A model generated the notes under the pieces. The model did not search any database and had not been told where the DNA came from. It worked only from the letters and a program-made list of their open reading frames with translations. Positions 29,773 through 40,597 of a stretch of 64,000 nt of DNA are shown piece by piece; the first letter of the stretch is position 1, and every line of letters begins with the position of its first letter. A program made the translations under genes and the position numbers. Source of the DNA: Phialocephala subalpina (taxonomy: Eukaryota; Ascomycota; Leotiomycetes; Helotiales; Mollisiaceae); NCBI GenBank assembly GCA_900073065.1, contig FJOG01000020.1, positions 587,770 through 651,769 of the forward strand, in the 5' to 3' direction.

Positions 29773-31556
29773 TTAAGCCTCTTCAGGATGAGCAGACTTC
29801 TCTGCGAGAATATTGGCTGGAAGAACGTCCGCAACAGTCTCATCGGTACCTTGAAGATCTTCCTCGAGTAAGCTGTGGTCGGAGATCTTGAAGAGGACGA
29901 CTGGTGCAGCGCACAAGAGGGAGAAGGACAGGAGAGCCCAGTTGGAGGCGAATTCGGCCATGAAGCTGATCTTGCGGGAGTCAAGGGACCACATGACGGC
30001 AGCGCCAGCGGATTGGATGCCCTTGTAGAAGCCGACGTAGTTGGCAGTGCGGCGACCGGAGTTGGAGAGAGCGCCCATGTACCTGGATGTTGTTAGTTAA
30101 TGATGCATGAGATGAGGGGATAGATCGAACTTACCAGTAAACGGTGCATTGCCAGAAGGAGTCGTACATGCCGTAGAAGATGTAGAGGAACATGGGACCA
30201 ACGTAGCCGGAAGAGGTCCAGTCGTCAGAGGAGGTGTCGGCACGAGTGTACTGCTTCTGGAAAGCATAACCACCGCCCCATATAACCATAGTCATGGTGA
30301 AGAGGAAACCCCAAGCAAGCTTGCCACGCATGCTACGGCTAGCAACGGAGGTGTAGTCTAGAGCATAGCCAAGGGTCATAGCACCGACGATCTGAGCAAG
30401 GTAGTACAAGCAACCGTTCAAAGCCTTGGTACGGGTGTCGAAGTGAGCACCGTTGATGGCGTTCTGTTGGTAGGTGTAGAACCAGTTGGAAGACCAGAAC
30501 ATAGGGAAGAGGAGGATGACGGATGGCTGGAAGGTAATGGACTCATAGAGACCGTAGAACTCGGAGTACCAGGAGGGGTTCTTCATGAGGACGACGCGGG
30601 TACCATCTTGACGGATAACATCGCGAGCGCTGCAAATGACGAGAGCAAGAACAGCACCGAGAGCCATGAGAACAATGAAGCCAATGTAGGTACCATCGCC
30701 GACGTTGGAGTTGGTACGGGTGTGGAAGTTCTGGCCCAATGGGATCTAGAGAAGTTAGACGAGCCGGGTGAAGTATAAAAGGAGAAGCGAGGTGTAGAGG
30801 ATGTGCGATGAAAGGGGTGGAGAGGATGTATGACGAATGGATGGTGGGCACGTGACGCTAAAATAATTGGAAGAAAAATATAAGAACTTACCAAAGAACC
30901 GATAACGGCACCCATGTTGAAGATGGCCCAGAAGTAAGCGAAGTACTTGCCCTTGTCCTCTTCCTTAGGGTAGGAAACCATAATGGTGCCTTGTGCGGTC
31001 CAGAGGAGAGCGGCACAGAGACCCAAAAGGGCACCAGCGAAGATGTTGAAGCCGAAGACATCAGCGTGCTCAGAGGCAAGAAGGGAGATTGCATATATGC
31101 AGTAGCCCAAGCCACCGAATGAGAGAGTGAGCTTAACACCGAGCTTGTTGACGATTGTACCTCCGAAGAAACCAAAGACGGCGAATGTAGAGTAGAGAGC
31201 AGTGTTCTGGAAAATAAATTAATTTTAAGCTCGTGAGCAATTGAGGTTGAAGAAGGACTTACCATGTCATCAGCGAGCTTAGCATCGGTCTTACCACCGC
31301 CACCAAGGCTACTGAGAGCGTTGAACATGCCGGGGCAGAGGAAGCAAACGAAGGAGACGACGCTGAGTTGAACCTTGGGAGAAGCATACCACGGGGAGAT
31401 CCAGTTGCCAATCTCTCTGGTCTTGTAGATCCAACCCTCAGGAAGAACCAGCTCGCCATCGACAGCCTCGTAGACCTCAGGGGTCATAGACGCAGGGGCA
31501 GTCTCAGGCTCAACCGCAGATTGGGTGACGCCGGCCTCGTCAGCCTTGGAAGCCAT
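29773..31556 (-). CDS. UNC93-like major facilitator membrane protein
   Basis: Multi-span membrane protein of the UNC93-like branch of the major facilitator superfamily; substrate unknown. Four exons: 31556-31263, 31206-30892, 30745-30135 and 30082-29773, giving 509 residues. All introns are GT-AG and the frame is continuous. An 50-residue hydrophilic N-terminus precedes VQLSVVSFVCFLCPGMFNALSSLGGGG, the diagnostic first span and Gly-rich loop of fungal UNC93 proteins. Later segments include LLWTAQGTIMVSYPKEEDKG, FWAIFNMGAVIGSL, FWSSNWFYTYQQNAINGAHF and NYVGFYKGIQSAGAAVMW. About 11-12 hydrophobic segments are visible. The C-terminus is acidic. Codon use is strongly biased towards preferred codons, suggesting high expression. 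Fungal homologs are generally uncharacterised. Confidence 0.92.
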
Positions 31557-33251
31557 TGCTACTGGCTTCTAGGTTGATCGACTTGTGAAGTGCGAAGGGG
31601 ATAAGTGAAGAACGGATTGATTTGTTGACGCGCAAAGAATTGTCAAAAAAGGCGTTGAGTTGTCGACGTGGAATTCCACCGGCAGAAACGATCTCTGGGT
31701 TTTATGGTCGAGATCGGTTGGCGAGGTGCGAGACGCTAACGGAGGCTTCTTGCCCGATAATCGACTGAAGGTGAGGCTATTCGCTTGAGCAGTCGCGTTC
31801 CCAGTACAAGCCCAACACGAGCAGCAGTGCGATGCAGTCGTGCAGTCGAAATAAAAATCACGGAACGGGGGCCGAGACAAGTATATACCGGGTCACACGT
31901 GAGCTCGGGATGCAGCAGCGCAGTGCAGTACAATGCAGTGCAGTGCAGGAGCCCAGGGTAGCAGCGATTCCACAGATAACGGTTTCCCACTAAACGGACC
32001 TTCTCCGCACATCAACATGCAGCAGCAAGGGAGGGGTTACGGAAATGGATTGTTTGGATGGACTGGGAGGGATTAGGACTCGGACGGGATTAGGAGGAGT
32101 CCCTTGGGTGCTGCCAGACACGGAGAGTGGCCAGCCATAGCGGATGTCTCTCTACCCCAGCGCTGGCTCAAGTAAATTACTATGCAGATCCCACCAGATC
32201 CCACCAGATCCCACCATGTAACGTTTCTCGCACAACCACCATCGCCAGTTCCAGCCTTCACGTGTCCTCTGCGTCTTCCGGTTCTCTGGCTGCAGAACAT
32301 AAAGGTTCATTTACGGAGCCCCGAGCGCCACATCTCACCACTGCCACCCAGCCACCCCTTTTTCGCCTCCCTGCTCGTATTTGCCCGCACGGAGACTCAC
32401 TGCCAATGAGCAATCGAGACGCTGTGTCTCTGCTTCACTACAATTGGTCATAAGCAACGCCACGGGCCACGGCACCTGTCATGGCCACAGCATGGTTCAT
32501 CCTGAGCTGCAGCGCCAAGGGCAACTTCCCTGCTGCCGGGGCCCAGTTCTGATTAGCGACTAACCTTACAGCAACCGACCAGCATCAACACCCAAAGAGA
32601 GACGCGAAAGTGTTCCACTACACGTGATATGATACTGCACTCCTACGCGGGACGGGACGTCCAGCCAACGCGACAATCAAATTGATGGTTACGCTCGTGG
32701 GAGGCGTTGTGCTTGCTGGTTACATGGACGCCGTGTCAGGCTGATGCGGACCAGAATAGCTGCAGCCAGGTGCCCATATCTTGGTGGAACCGACTACTCG
32801 GGTCTTATCTCTGGAAGTGGACAGGGAGCCGTGGGGGACTGGTTGAGGGTCGACGAACGACGTTGTAATGTGGCTTTCATGTTTTTGACCGTTTGTTACA
32901 TCTCTATTCCCACACGTTGGATTACTGTCGAGGCCGAGAATTTCTACTCTACTCGTCATTACGAAAATCAATCTGGGGTTGAGGAGGATTTCAGATAAAC
33001 AGTTCGTTTGGACGTCGCTGACCATTGGTTAGTCTTTGATGCATATAATCCGGCATTATTGCTCAGGATGCCACCAAGAACCTCACCAAGTGACAGCGGC
33101 GAGTGGGGGTTGGCACATCGAGTTCTCATCGCCAAGTCTATGCTAGCGACCTTGCATCGACCTTTGCGGCTCCACCCCACTCTTGCATCTGGTAAACCTT
33201 AAATGTTCAGGCATGCTACCGGTCAAAGTTTTCAAGGCTCAAAGAGCATGG
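31557..33251. other. Gene-poor upstream region with short repeats
   Basis: Upstream of the UNC93-like gene. Contains GCAGTGCAGT-type microrepeats at 31910-31950 and a 10-bp motif CAGATCCCAC in three perfect tandem copies at 32185-32214. Several short open frames on both strands show no coding character. Two thin hairpin-poor stretches (32560-33000) hold nothing recognisable. Confidence 0.4.
32185..32214. repeat. 10-bp tandem repeat, three copies
   Basis: The unit CAGATCCCAC occurs three times without interruption, followed by a partial fourth copy (CA). Confidence 0.85.
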
Positions 33252-34346
33252 TTACACATGCAAGGACGTTGTGTACCTCACTGCAAACAAACGGAGTCGC
33301 GGATCCGCTGCAGCTTCAACAACTGTTGGGAATCCCTTCGTCCGTTCTACATTTTCAAGGAAAGTGGCATATTCGATGTTGCTCATTACCAAAGCAAGAT
33401 TGACTAGCATTGCTGCTTGGATGTGGCCAGCCTCATTCTCGGCTGCTGGCAGTAGGATGCCATTGGAGATTTGGCTGCTTCCGAACATCAAGAGAATATC
33501 GATTTGTTCTTGCTCGTCGCGGACGATTCACAGTTTTTTCCGCACCGTTCGAAGCCGACGGCCATCCAACCTCCTCACCGCCCTCCTCCACTCATACACC
33601 GCCTTGGCTAGCGTTGTTGCTTCGAAGCGAGCGAGCTCCTTTCGTGATAATTTTGCGTTACCTCCTTTATTTGTTGTTGACAGAGTGATCAGGCTCCAGG
33701 AAAGACATCGCGGAGTTGCTCGTGGTTGTGAATTTGTGTCACAAGAGCAATCATTTCTTTCAAGCAACAACGACCTAACAACCATCCTCAAAACTCTACG
33801 GCTCACCTGCCAACTCTCCAATCACATCACGACTGACTGGCTCGAGTAGGGCAAGAGCTGGCATGTCTCACGAATGACGAGTAGACAGCTACATTCGTCA
33901 GTGTACGAGCATGCACAGCACGAGGCACAACGTTTTCGGGTCTGACAGTGACTACCCTTTGCTGCGGCTCGCCTCTGTCTTACCAAGCAGGAAGGCTCTA
34001 CCGTGGACATGATCTCTATTCGATGCGCCTTTCCTGCATTTCCTACATCTCGACTGCAAGCTCCAGGTTGTGGTAGCACAAAAACCCTCGATTGTTCGGA
34101 TACTTCGGCCGAGTCCGTCGGAGGCTTGCAGTATGGCAATTGCGTTGGCACTGGCACTGGCAGATGACTGCTCATTTCTCTCGAGATGGAGACAGCGACA
34201 ATTGCGAGGAGAGAAAGGTCACTCGTGCCGAGTGCCAACTCAAAAACATGCCTCACACGAGTCTCCAATATTTGTTCAAAGGACAGCTGACAATGATCCA
34301 GACCAGAAGCCACCAAAATGCCTCGGCGCAACACTTTCAGCCTCAT
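33252..34346 (-). pseudogene. Possible decayed gene: long frame with two TGA stops
   Basis: On the minus strand one frame stays open from 34346 to 33252, about 365 codons, except for two TGA codons (33822-33824 and near 33528). The last third is the most protein-like: DEQEQIDILLMFGSSQISNG, EAGHIQAAMLVNLALVMSN and VERTKGFPTVVEAAADPRL. The earlier part is less so (Cys- and Ser-rich). I recognise no family. The plus strand is also open over 33271-33849, so chance cannot be excluded. An old pseudogene, or a gene with introns I could not place, are the two readings. Confidence 0.3.
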
Positions 34347-34873
34347 CCACTCCTATCACCTACGTGATCAGTATGCAGCCACCGAGCCACGACGTCCACA
34401 ACTTCATCTCATCTTCCTCCTACATCTTGCATTGACGCACCACCCACGACTTCCACAATCTCATCCCATTTTCCTCCAGGCTTCTACATCGATCTGCTGC
34501 AATGCGAGTCATTCAGCTCTAACTCCTGCAAGTCATGCCGTTCCTGCAGGAACCGATTTTGAAGGTCCGCAGCATCAACTCAGACTCCCTCCACCAGATA
34601 GTCCGGCTTCTCATCGGATCATCTTGCAGCTCTGAACATCCACACCCGGGCCACAGTGCACTCCACAACATACCCAAAAAGCCTCAAATCCTCCTCCAGT
34701 CCTCCCAACCTCTCGGCTACTTTCACAAAACATTAAAGAATTTCAATCTGCTGCGTCGAGGACTGGAAAGGACTGACGAAGATTCGCACAAGCCATGCAA
34801 CCAGCCTCGAGGTCTCCACATGCAAGTTATCACTGCAATTAGTTCATGCAGCACAGCAGAAAATGCAACTCGT

Positions 34874-35373
34874 GCCCCTGTCAACGGCTCCATCTTCGGT
34901 TGCATGTTTCCGGTTGCCGAGACAGCCATGCTGTACAGAGTCGTACAATATCGCCTCAGCCGCTTGAGATTACTTTTTAACAGAGTTCAAAATCTCCACG
35001 GAGGATACAAATGTCCGCTTCCAGCTTCAGCATTATCCTGCTGCTGATTTCCAATACTGGAATCAAGAACTGAAGATTCGAGGCTGGAGCAAGTGCCCAT
35101 GCCAGATGCCATTCCTGTTCTCAGCCCCTGTCAACGGCTCCATCTTCGGTTGCATGTTTCCGGTTGCCGAGACAGCCATGCTGTACAGAGTCGTACAATA
35201 TCGCCTCAGCCGCTTGAGATTACTTTTTAACAGAGTTCAAAATCTCCACGGAGGATACAAATGTCCGCTTCCAGCTTCAGCATTATCCTGCTGCTGATTT
35301 CCAATACTGGAATCAAGAACTGAAGATTCGAGGCTGGAGCAAGTGCCCATGCCAGATGCCATTCCTGTTCTCA
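34874..35373. repeat. Perfect 250-bp tandem duplication (two units)
   Basis: Bases 34874-35123 recur identically at 35124-35373. The bases before the units are t and a, and those after are g and c, so the unit is exactly 250 bp without junction microhomology. The sequence is unrelated to the other 250-bp duplication at 17433-17932. It overlaps no supported gene. Confidence 0.97.
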
Positions 35374-35630
35374 CGCAATCAGAGATGACTTCACGACGTG
35401 GACTATTGTCTATCTCTCTCCACCATTATGCATCTACATCCGGCCTTTTCTTTCACTTTTGGATTCGTTTGCGATTATGACTAGTTGTCTTCTATTTCTG
35501 GAAGTCTTGTTATCTCGAAGGCAATCAGTAATGTATAATTTGTTGACAGTCGCTGAAAGGCAATTGAATGTTTGAGATCAGCGAAAAGACTTTTATACTC
35601 TCTCATCCTGTAAAGAGTTGAGACGATGCT

Positions 35631-36960
35631 CAGACGAATAGGACGTCTTTGTTGACAGCCATCCATTTTCTCAGCAGCACAATGATGAGTCTTTGATACT
35701 ACAATAGTCACTGCTTCCCCAAATCCATACCAAATTTGCCTACGAATCTCTACCCCATGAAGTTCTCTTTGGAATGGTTCTCATCCTCTAGGGATTCTGT
35801 CTCCAACTCCTTCTTCGGGTATGAGGTACTATTGGACCACTCCTTGGTTGTTTTTATACCCAACCACCTCTTCTCCTCCTTCAAAATCCTACTCCTTAGC
35901 CGTGTGAGTCATACACACAATCATCAGTTTTGTTTAAAAGTTTGTGGGGGTACATAAACCTCGTCCCACACGTCTAGGAGTCGATCAGAAATGACTGGCT
36001 GTTTTCGCATAGTTCAATGGGCGTTGACGTCCGCCACAAAAACAAGATGTGCTTGCTACCTCTTTTCTTCTTTGCCTTTCGCTTTTGATTGTTTGTGTTC
36101 TAAACGTTTGACTCTTTGCTTGAGGAGTGCTTTTGTGGTTATAAGAACTTCGTCTGATGAGTGTTTAATGTTGGGTGGGATATTGATATTCGTAGACAAG
36201 GTTTTGAAGGGGGTTATTAGCGAAATGCTATGCACGTCGAAGAATGTAGGACATAACGTCAGACGACTAGGATCCAGTTATTGACAGCTGTTGAAGTCTT
36301 TAACAGCGCATCAGCATCCCAGATTCTTCCTTACGCTCCTAATCTTCTGTAGAAGGTTGCCACGGTAATACCGTGAGCGGGGATGGCGAGTTGAAATTCT
36401 CCTTGGTGTTGTGCTAATCTTGTCGAGAATCTTGCGAAGCTTGGGAAGCTTGCGAAGATGGAGGAGATTCTCTTCCGGGTTCTTCGAGCTTGATACGTCT
36501 CTTGGGTGATATTATATATTCAATCTTCTGCGACATGACTCCTTTTCGTTTTGCGCTGTTTTGGCTATCAATTTGTGAATCTGTTCTTGTTTAGTTCCTT
36601 CAGACGAATATGAGCTTGTCGTTGACAACCATTTGAAGTCATTAACAGTACTTCAAATACTTGATAGTAATAACGATCCTTACCTAGAAATACGTCGGCA
36701 AATGTGTATACGATATCGCATTATTGGCTCTCTGTGGACAGCGATGGCAGCGTTGAAGTTCTCCGTGCGCATCTGCTGTGTCCATGTCTTGATTCCCAGT
36801 AAGTAAATTGAAGATCTACCCCTCTCGTTACTTTTATACTCTTGATCTTCCGCAATGTGAGTCATCCAATCGTTGGCTTGACTTTTGTTGGTGCTTCCGT
36901 TTTTGTTTCCTTAATCTTCGGCTTTGGTCAACAACTTATGGGCTTGAGAACTTCAGTTGG
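35631..36960. repeat. Three diverged copies of a repeat of about 330 bp
   Basis: Copies start at CAGACGA: 35631, 36260 and 36601. In each a TTGACA follows at +21, a GAA(G/A)TTCTC at +128, +133 and +154, a TATA-like stretch at +220, +251 and +230, and a G(T/A)GA(G)TCA(T)-like or GACATGACT motif at +272, +272 and +256. Copies 2 and 3 also share TTGAAGTC(T/A)TTAACAG. A partial extra copy may lie at 35540-35600 (GTTGACAG and CTTTTATACTC). The conserved spacing argues for a common origin; no coding frame is shared. Confidence 0.6.
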
Positions 36961-37272
36961 GGTTATGGAGATTGAGTCATGGAGCAAGGATAAACTGTGG
37001 CCCTAATCGATATATTGTTGGATCTGATGACTGCTACTGCCATAGATGAAAGAATCCTTGCCTACGATGTTGAAGCTAGAGTTACAAACAGGGTATAGTC
37101 CACCAAATCGAAGCATTGAACCCTCAGAATATCGTAAACTTCCCCAAGAAGCCAAACTATATCAAGCCAATCCTATATGCTCCATTCTCTCTCTGCACCT
37201 TCCTCCATTACATTCTTGCTTCATTCCTTATGCCCTCCATCATGACATTGCTTCTAAGAGACAACATCCAAT

Positions 37273-38752
37273 TTAGAAAGCGCTTCCAGAAACCAATCCA
37301 GGCAGTTTCTGGACTCCAAGTGTGCGCCCCTCTGTCCCAAAGTCAGCACCAATCCTCATTCTCATACTCAATTCCCCACCCATGCCAGGTCCAGTATCGC
37401 CCACTCAAAGAAGGAGGGAAGGTCGAGGGCTGTACTTACTGACAAACCAAATGACCAAGCTGGGCATCTTCATGTTCCCAAATCTTCCCGTTGCTCTACT
37501 TCTACCGAGCGAGACGCCCATGATTGCTGTTTAGAGGTCAGTAAGTACTGCGGTTTGAAGGGAGTGGGAAATAACTCACGAGGCCCGTCTGCTTTGTAGA
37601 CTACTGGTTCCTTGCCGTTAAGCACCAAATCCAAATTCTTCGACAATGCCTCAGCCTGCTTCTCGCAATAAATAAACTGCGCAGCTTGGCAGTCCGTGAT
37701 GTCGCCTGCCGCCCAGATATCTTCTGTTCCCTTCACTTTCAAGTATTGATCCACCGTCACATACCCCTTCTCATCCTTCAACTCCTTCGGTATGAACTCG
37801 CTATTCGGAATAACGCCAATGGTAGGGAGGTATAAATCAACCAGCATTTTGTCGCCGTTGGAGAGCGTGAGTTCGGTTTTATTAGCGGAAGCGAAGGAGG
37901 ATGTTATTTTGACTTCTTTGAGGACCGAGACGTGGAGTTTCTTGAGTTCGTTTTCGGCGAATGCAGCAACACTGGGTGGAACGCCAGTCAGAAGCTGCTG
38001 CCCTGCAGTGATCTGCCACACCAATCAGCCTCTCCTCATCCCTCCCAAACTTAGGGGAATACCTACGAGTGTAACCTCCTTCCCCTTCCCAAACTCAAAC
38101 CCCAACTCCGCCGCAGTCTCAACACCAGTTGCCCCGGCGCCTCCTACCACAATCGTCTTCGCATTCTTAACTTCTTCTTGTATCGTATGCAACGCATCTT
38201 TTGTTGCTTCGTATCCGTTGAGAGAGGATTTCCATGGGGAGGCGGAGTCGATGGTTCGACAGCCGGTTGTGAGAATTAGGGTGTCGTAGGGTTGTTTTTG
38301 TTCTTCTCCTGAGGGGGTTCTGATGAGGACGGTTTTGCTGGGGATATCTGCCAACAAGTTAGGATATGTTTGGTGTTTGTATTTCCAAGAGCTGTGAAGG
38401 CTGGCTTCTAAGAAATGGAGCATTTGACTCACCAAGACCAGTTGCGGTGCCGTGGATGAAGTGTGCAGAGTCTTTGTATTGAGCGAGTCCGTCGGGTATG
38501 CTTGAGAAGAGTTTCTCGTCTGGGATTTGGCCTGGGACAATGGCTCTGACTGAAGCAAGATTCCAGTATTGATGTGTCGTAGGAGATACAACTACAACCT
38601 TGGTCTCTTCATTTACTGTTTTCAGAGTATGCTTCAGAAGCCTGCAATTTTGTTAGCAACAGGGAATCAGCAATCCTGTTGAGAATCTCATACTTGTGAG
38701 CAATCGTCAGGCCAGCATACGATGCACCTAGAATCACAATTGTCTTGGCCAT
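37273..38752 (-). CDS. AIF/AMID-like FAD-dependent oxidoreductase
   Basis: Pyridine-nucleotide disulfide oxidoreductase of the AIF-M2/FSP1 (AMID) and NDH-2 group, expected to oxidise NAD(P)H with a quinone-type acceptor. Six exons: 38752-38694, 38641-38433, 38347-38067, 38012-37580, 37526-37440 and 37331-37273, giving 375 residues with continuous frame. The N-terminal FAD-binding motif is IVILGASYAGLTIAHKLL. The second dinucleotide motif is TIVVGGAGATGVETAAELG. The second FAD contact is VKGTEDIWAAGDITDC. The C-terminal exons read MGVSLGRSRATGRFGNMK and GRTLGVQKLPGLVSGSAF, the standard family ending. There is no N-terminal targeting peptide, so a cytosolic or lipid-surface location is likely. 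The intergenic space to the next gene is about 600 bp. Confidence 0.92.
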
Positions 38753-39377
38753 GTTGGAGATTGAGGAATTGGATGCGAGGGAAGAAACGGAGCAGGAAAC
38801 AAGAGAGTTTAAATGCCAGAACAGCTGGAAGCAGAGTTTATGAAAACTTTGATCAGATCACAGACTGGGGAAACAAGTTTAAAAAGAGATTGAACGGAGT
38901 GTCGTCGTGTCGGAGCTCCGTGAACTGTGCCAGTAGGAGCACCAGAGCAGGCTGGACCTTACCTAATCCTCGCAAAGCGTAGCAAGTAACGAATGCGAGG
39001 CTTCCTTATGATCCTCTTCTAATACTAGAGCCTGGTCAGACGCGTTGCTTTGGCCTTGCATTTGCATGTGTGTTGACGTTGAGAAGAAGACATCGAGTGA
39101 AGCTGAATTTTGATAGCTTCAAGTGGGTCTCATGCACGCTCGGGGACGTTGTTCATTGGTCGATGCGGTCGTAGATCCAACGCTATCACCAAATGCAGCC
39201 AAATCACTGCAAGCATCGGCCACCGAGACGATCTGTGCGACTTGGGACTCGCTCCTGAGACCAAACGGACAAAAGAGAGAGAAGCCAGCACGTGGAGACA
39301 CCAGGAACCATGTTGCCTTTCTCTGCAGAAGCATGGATGATTGATGCAGGTCATATTTCTCCGTCAGCCACTTCCAT
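38753..39377. other. Intergenic, 625 bp
   Basis: Upstream region of the AIF-like gene and downstream of the TIM-like gene. Plus-strand open frames here are antisense to, or continuous with, the TIM-like gene and look spurious. Nothing else seen. Confidence 0.4.
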
Positions 39378-40124
39378 CTACGAGGCTCCCACCTCGCGGA
39401 TAACCTCATGGAAGTTCTTAACATCATGTGCGAAACGACCCAGAAACAACCCATCAACACCCTCTCGCATCGCATCGAACGTCCCAGGTCCGGCAGATCC
39501 CCCATACAAGAAGCGCACTGGCCTCTGCCCGCAAAGTCTCCTCAATTCCTTCGTAACACTGACCACGTACTCGGCAGATGCTGGTTTGGGTTGTCCAATC
39601 GCCCAGACAGGCTCATAGGCAAATATGATCTCTTCTTCCGTAACGCTTAGTATAGATTCAATCTGCGGCCGACACTCTTCCACTGCTTCTTCTACGGTTC
39701 CCTTGTTCTTCTCTCCTATACAGACCAGAGGCGTCATTCCGTTTCGGACAGCCGCCTTCGCTTTTTTCGCGACTTGTTCGTCTGTTTCTCCAAAGAGTCG
39801 TCTTCTCTCTGCATGGCCCAGCTCGACCAGCGAGCAGCCAATACTTTTCAATACGGTTGGTGACACTTCCCCGGTATATGCGCCATTGTCTTCCCAGAAG
39901 CAGTCTTGTGCTCCAAGTCTGATGGTCGGAGCTTCGAGACGGAGGACAGTGCTTGCTGCTGTGAGGGAAAGGAAGTCTGGAATGACGAAGATGTCGACGC
40001 TATGCGATAATGCATGAGGAGCAAGAGGAGCACAGGCTCTGATATACTCTGCTGTCTTCTCAAGGTCGAAATACATTTTGAGAGACACCCCTACGGTCCT
40101 CTTCATTGGAGACGAGGTCGACAT
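39378..40124 (-). CDS. TIM-barrel isomerase, probable L-erythrulose-phosphate isomerase
   Basis: A 248-residue, intronless paralog of triosephosphate isomerase. Catalytic residues are kept: Lys in VSLKMYF, His in LVELGHAERR and Glu in FAYEPVWAIG; the phosphate loops are RFLYGGSAGPG and GLFLGRFAHD. The usual NWKMN is changed to SLKMY, and the lid loop AIGQPKPAS differs from glycolytic TIM, so it is unlikely to be the glycolytic enzyme. Known bacterial EryH and yeast Eyi1-type proteins, which isomerise tetrulose phosphate in erythritol breakdown, are TIM paralogs of this kind. The next gene, 473 bp away and divergent, is an RpiB homolog, the partner isomerase of the same pathway. The substrate is inferred from this pairing. 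An alternative is a dihydroxyacetone-phosphate-related role. Confidence 0.85.
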   Translation of the reverse strand: MSTSSPMKRTVGVSLKMYFDLEKTAEYIRACAPLAPHALSHSVDIFVIPDFLSLTAASTVLRLEAPTIRLGAQDCFWEDNGAYTGEVSPTVLKSIGCSLVELGHAERRRLFGETDEQVAKKAKAAVRNGMTPLVCIGEKNKGTVEEAVEECRPQIESILSVTEEEIIFAYEPVWAIGQPKPASAEYVVSVTKELRRLCGQRPVRFLYGGSAGPGTFDAMREGVDGLFLGRFAHDVKNFHEVIREVGAS

Positions 40125-40597
40125 TTTGGCTACTTTGTCATCAGTCCCGCCATCAATGATCCGGATCTTGATACGACTTACAAGAGGAACTCTTCGACAA
40201 CACTCAACTCATAGAATCTGGGCTCAAAATTGATGAGCCATCACGGAGCAAACCCGCAGGAACGCATCACATAAAGCCAGGCTCCACAGCTCCACCCAAG
40301 CCCGCCCAACCTTCCAAACTTCCCCTCCCCCACCACCGGCTTCCCCCTTTCGGTCATCCGTTCGTCGCTCAATTTGGGATTGCCACCATCTACCGCGGGG
40401 TACACGAAAATGCCAAATAAATCATAGCCAACGTACAGGCTGTAATGATGCGGCTGCTTTTAAATTTTCTTCTGACAAAATCTCTCATCTCTTTCTGACA
40501 TTTATTTCTCATCTTCATCTCACAACGTTCGGTTTTCTAGCATACGTTGAAGCAGTTTTACAGTTCACGCTACCCCGCATCTCCACAAATACACAAT
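40125..40597. promoter_or_regulatory. Bidirectional promoter of the isomerase pair
   Basis: A 473-bp shared upstream region between two divergent genes of one predicted pathway, suited to joint regulation. It is C-rich at 40285-40345. No specific operator can be named. Confidence 0.5.

Larger units (their letters stand above)
34347..37272. other. Gene-poor region of decayed repeats
   Basis: No supported gene in 2.9 kb. It contains the second perfect 250-bp tandem duplication (34874-35373) and three diverged copies of a longer repeat (35631-36960), both listed separately. Short open frames here are scattered and inconsistent. Confidence 0.5.

Noticed and set aside
30149..30778. Plus-strand open frames inside the UNC93-like gene
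   Set aside because: Antisense of a codon-biased gene; no independent support.
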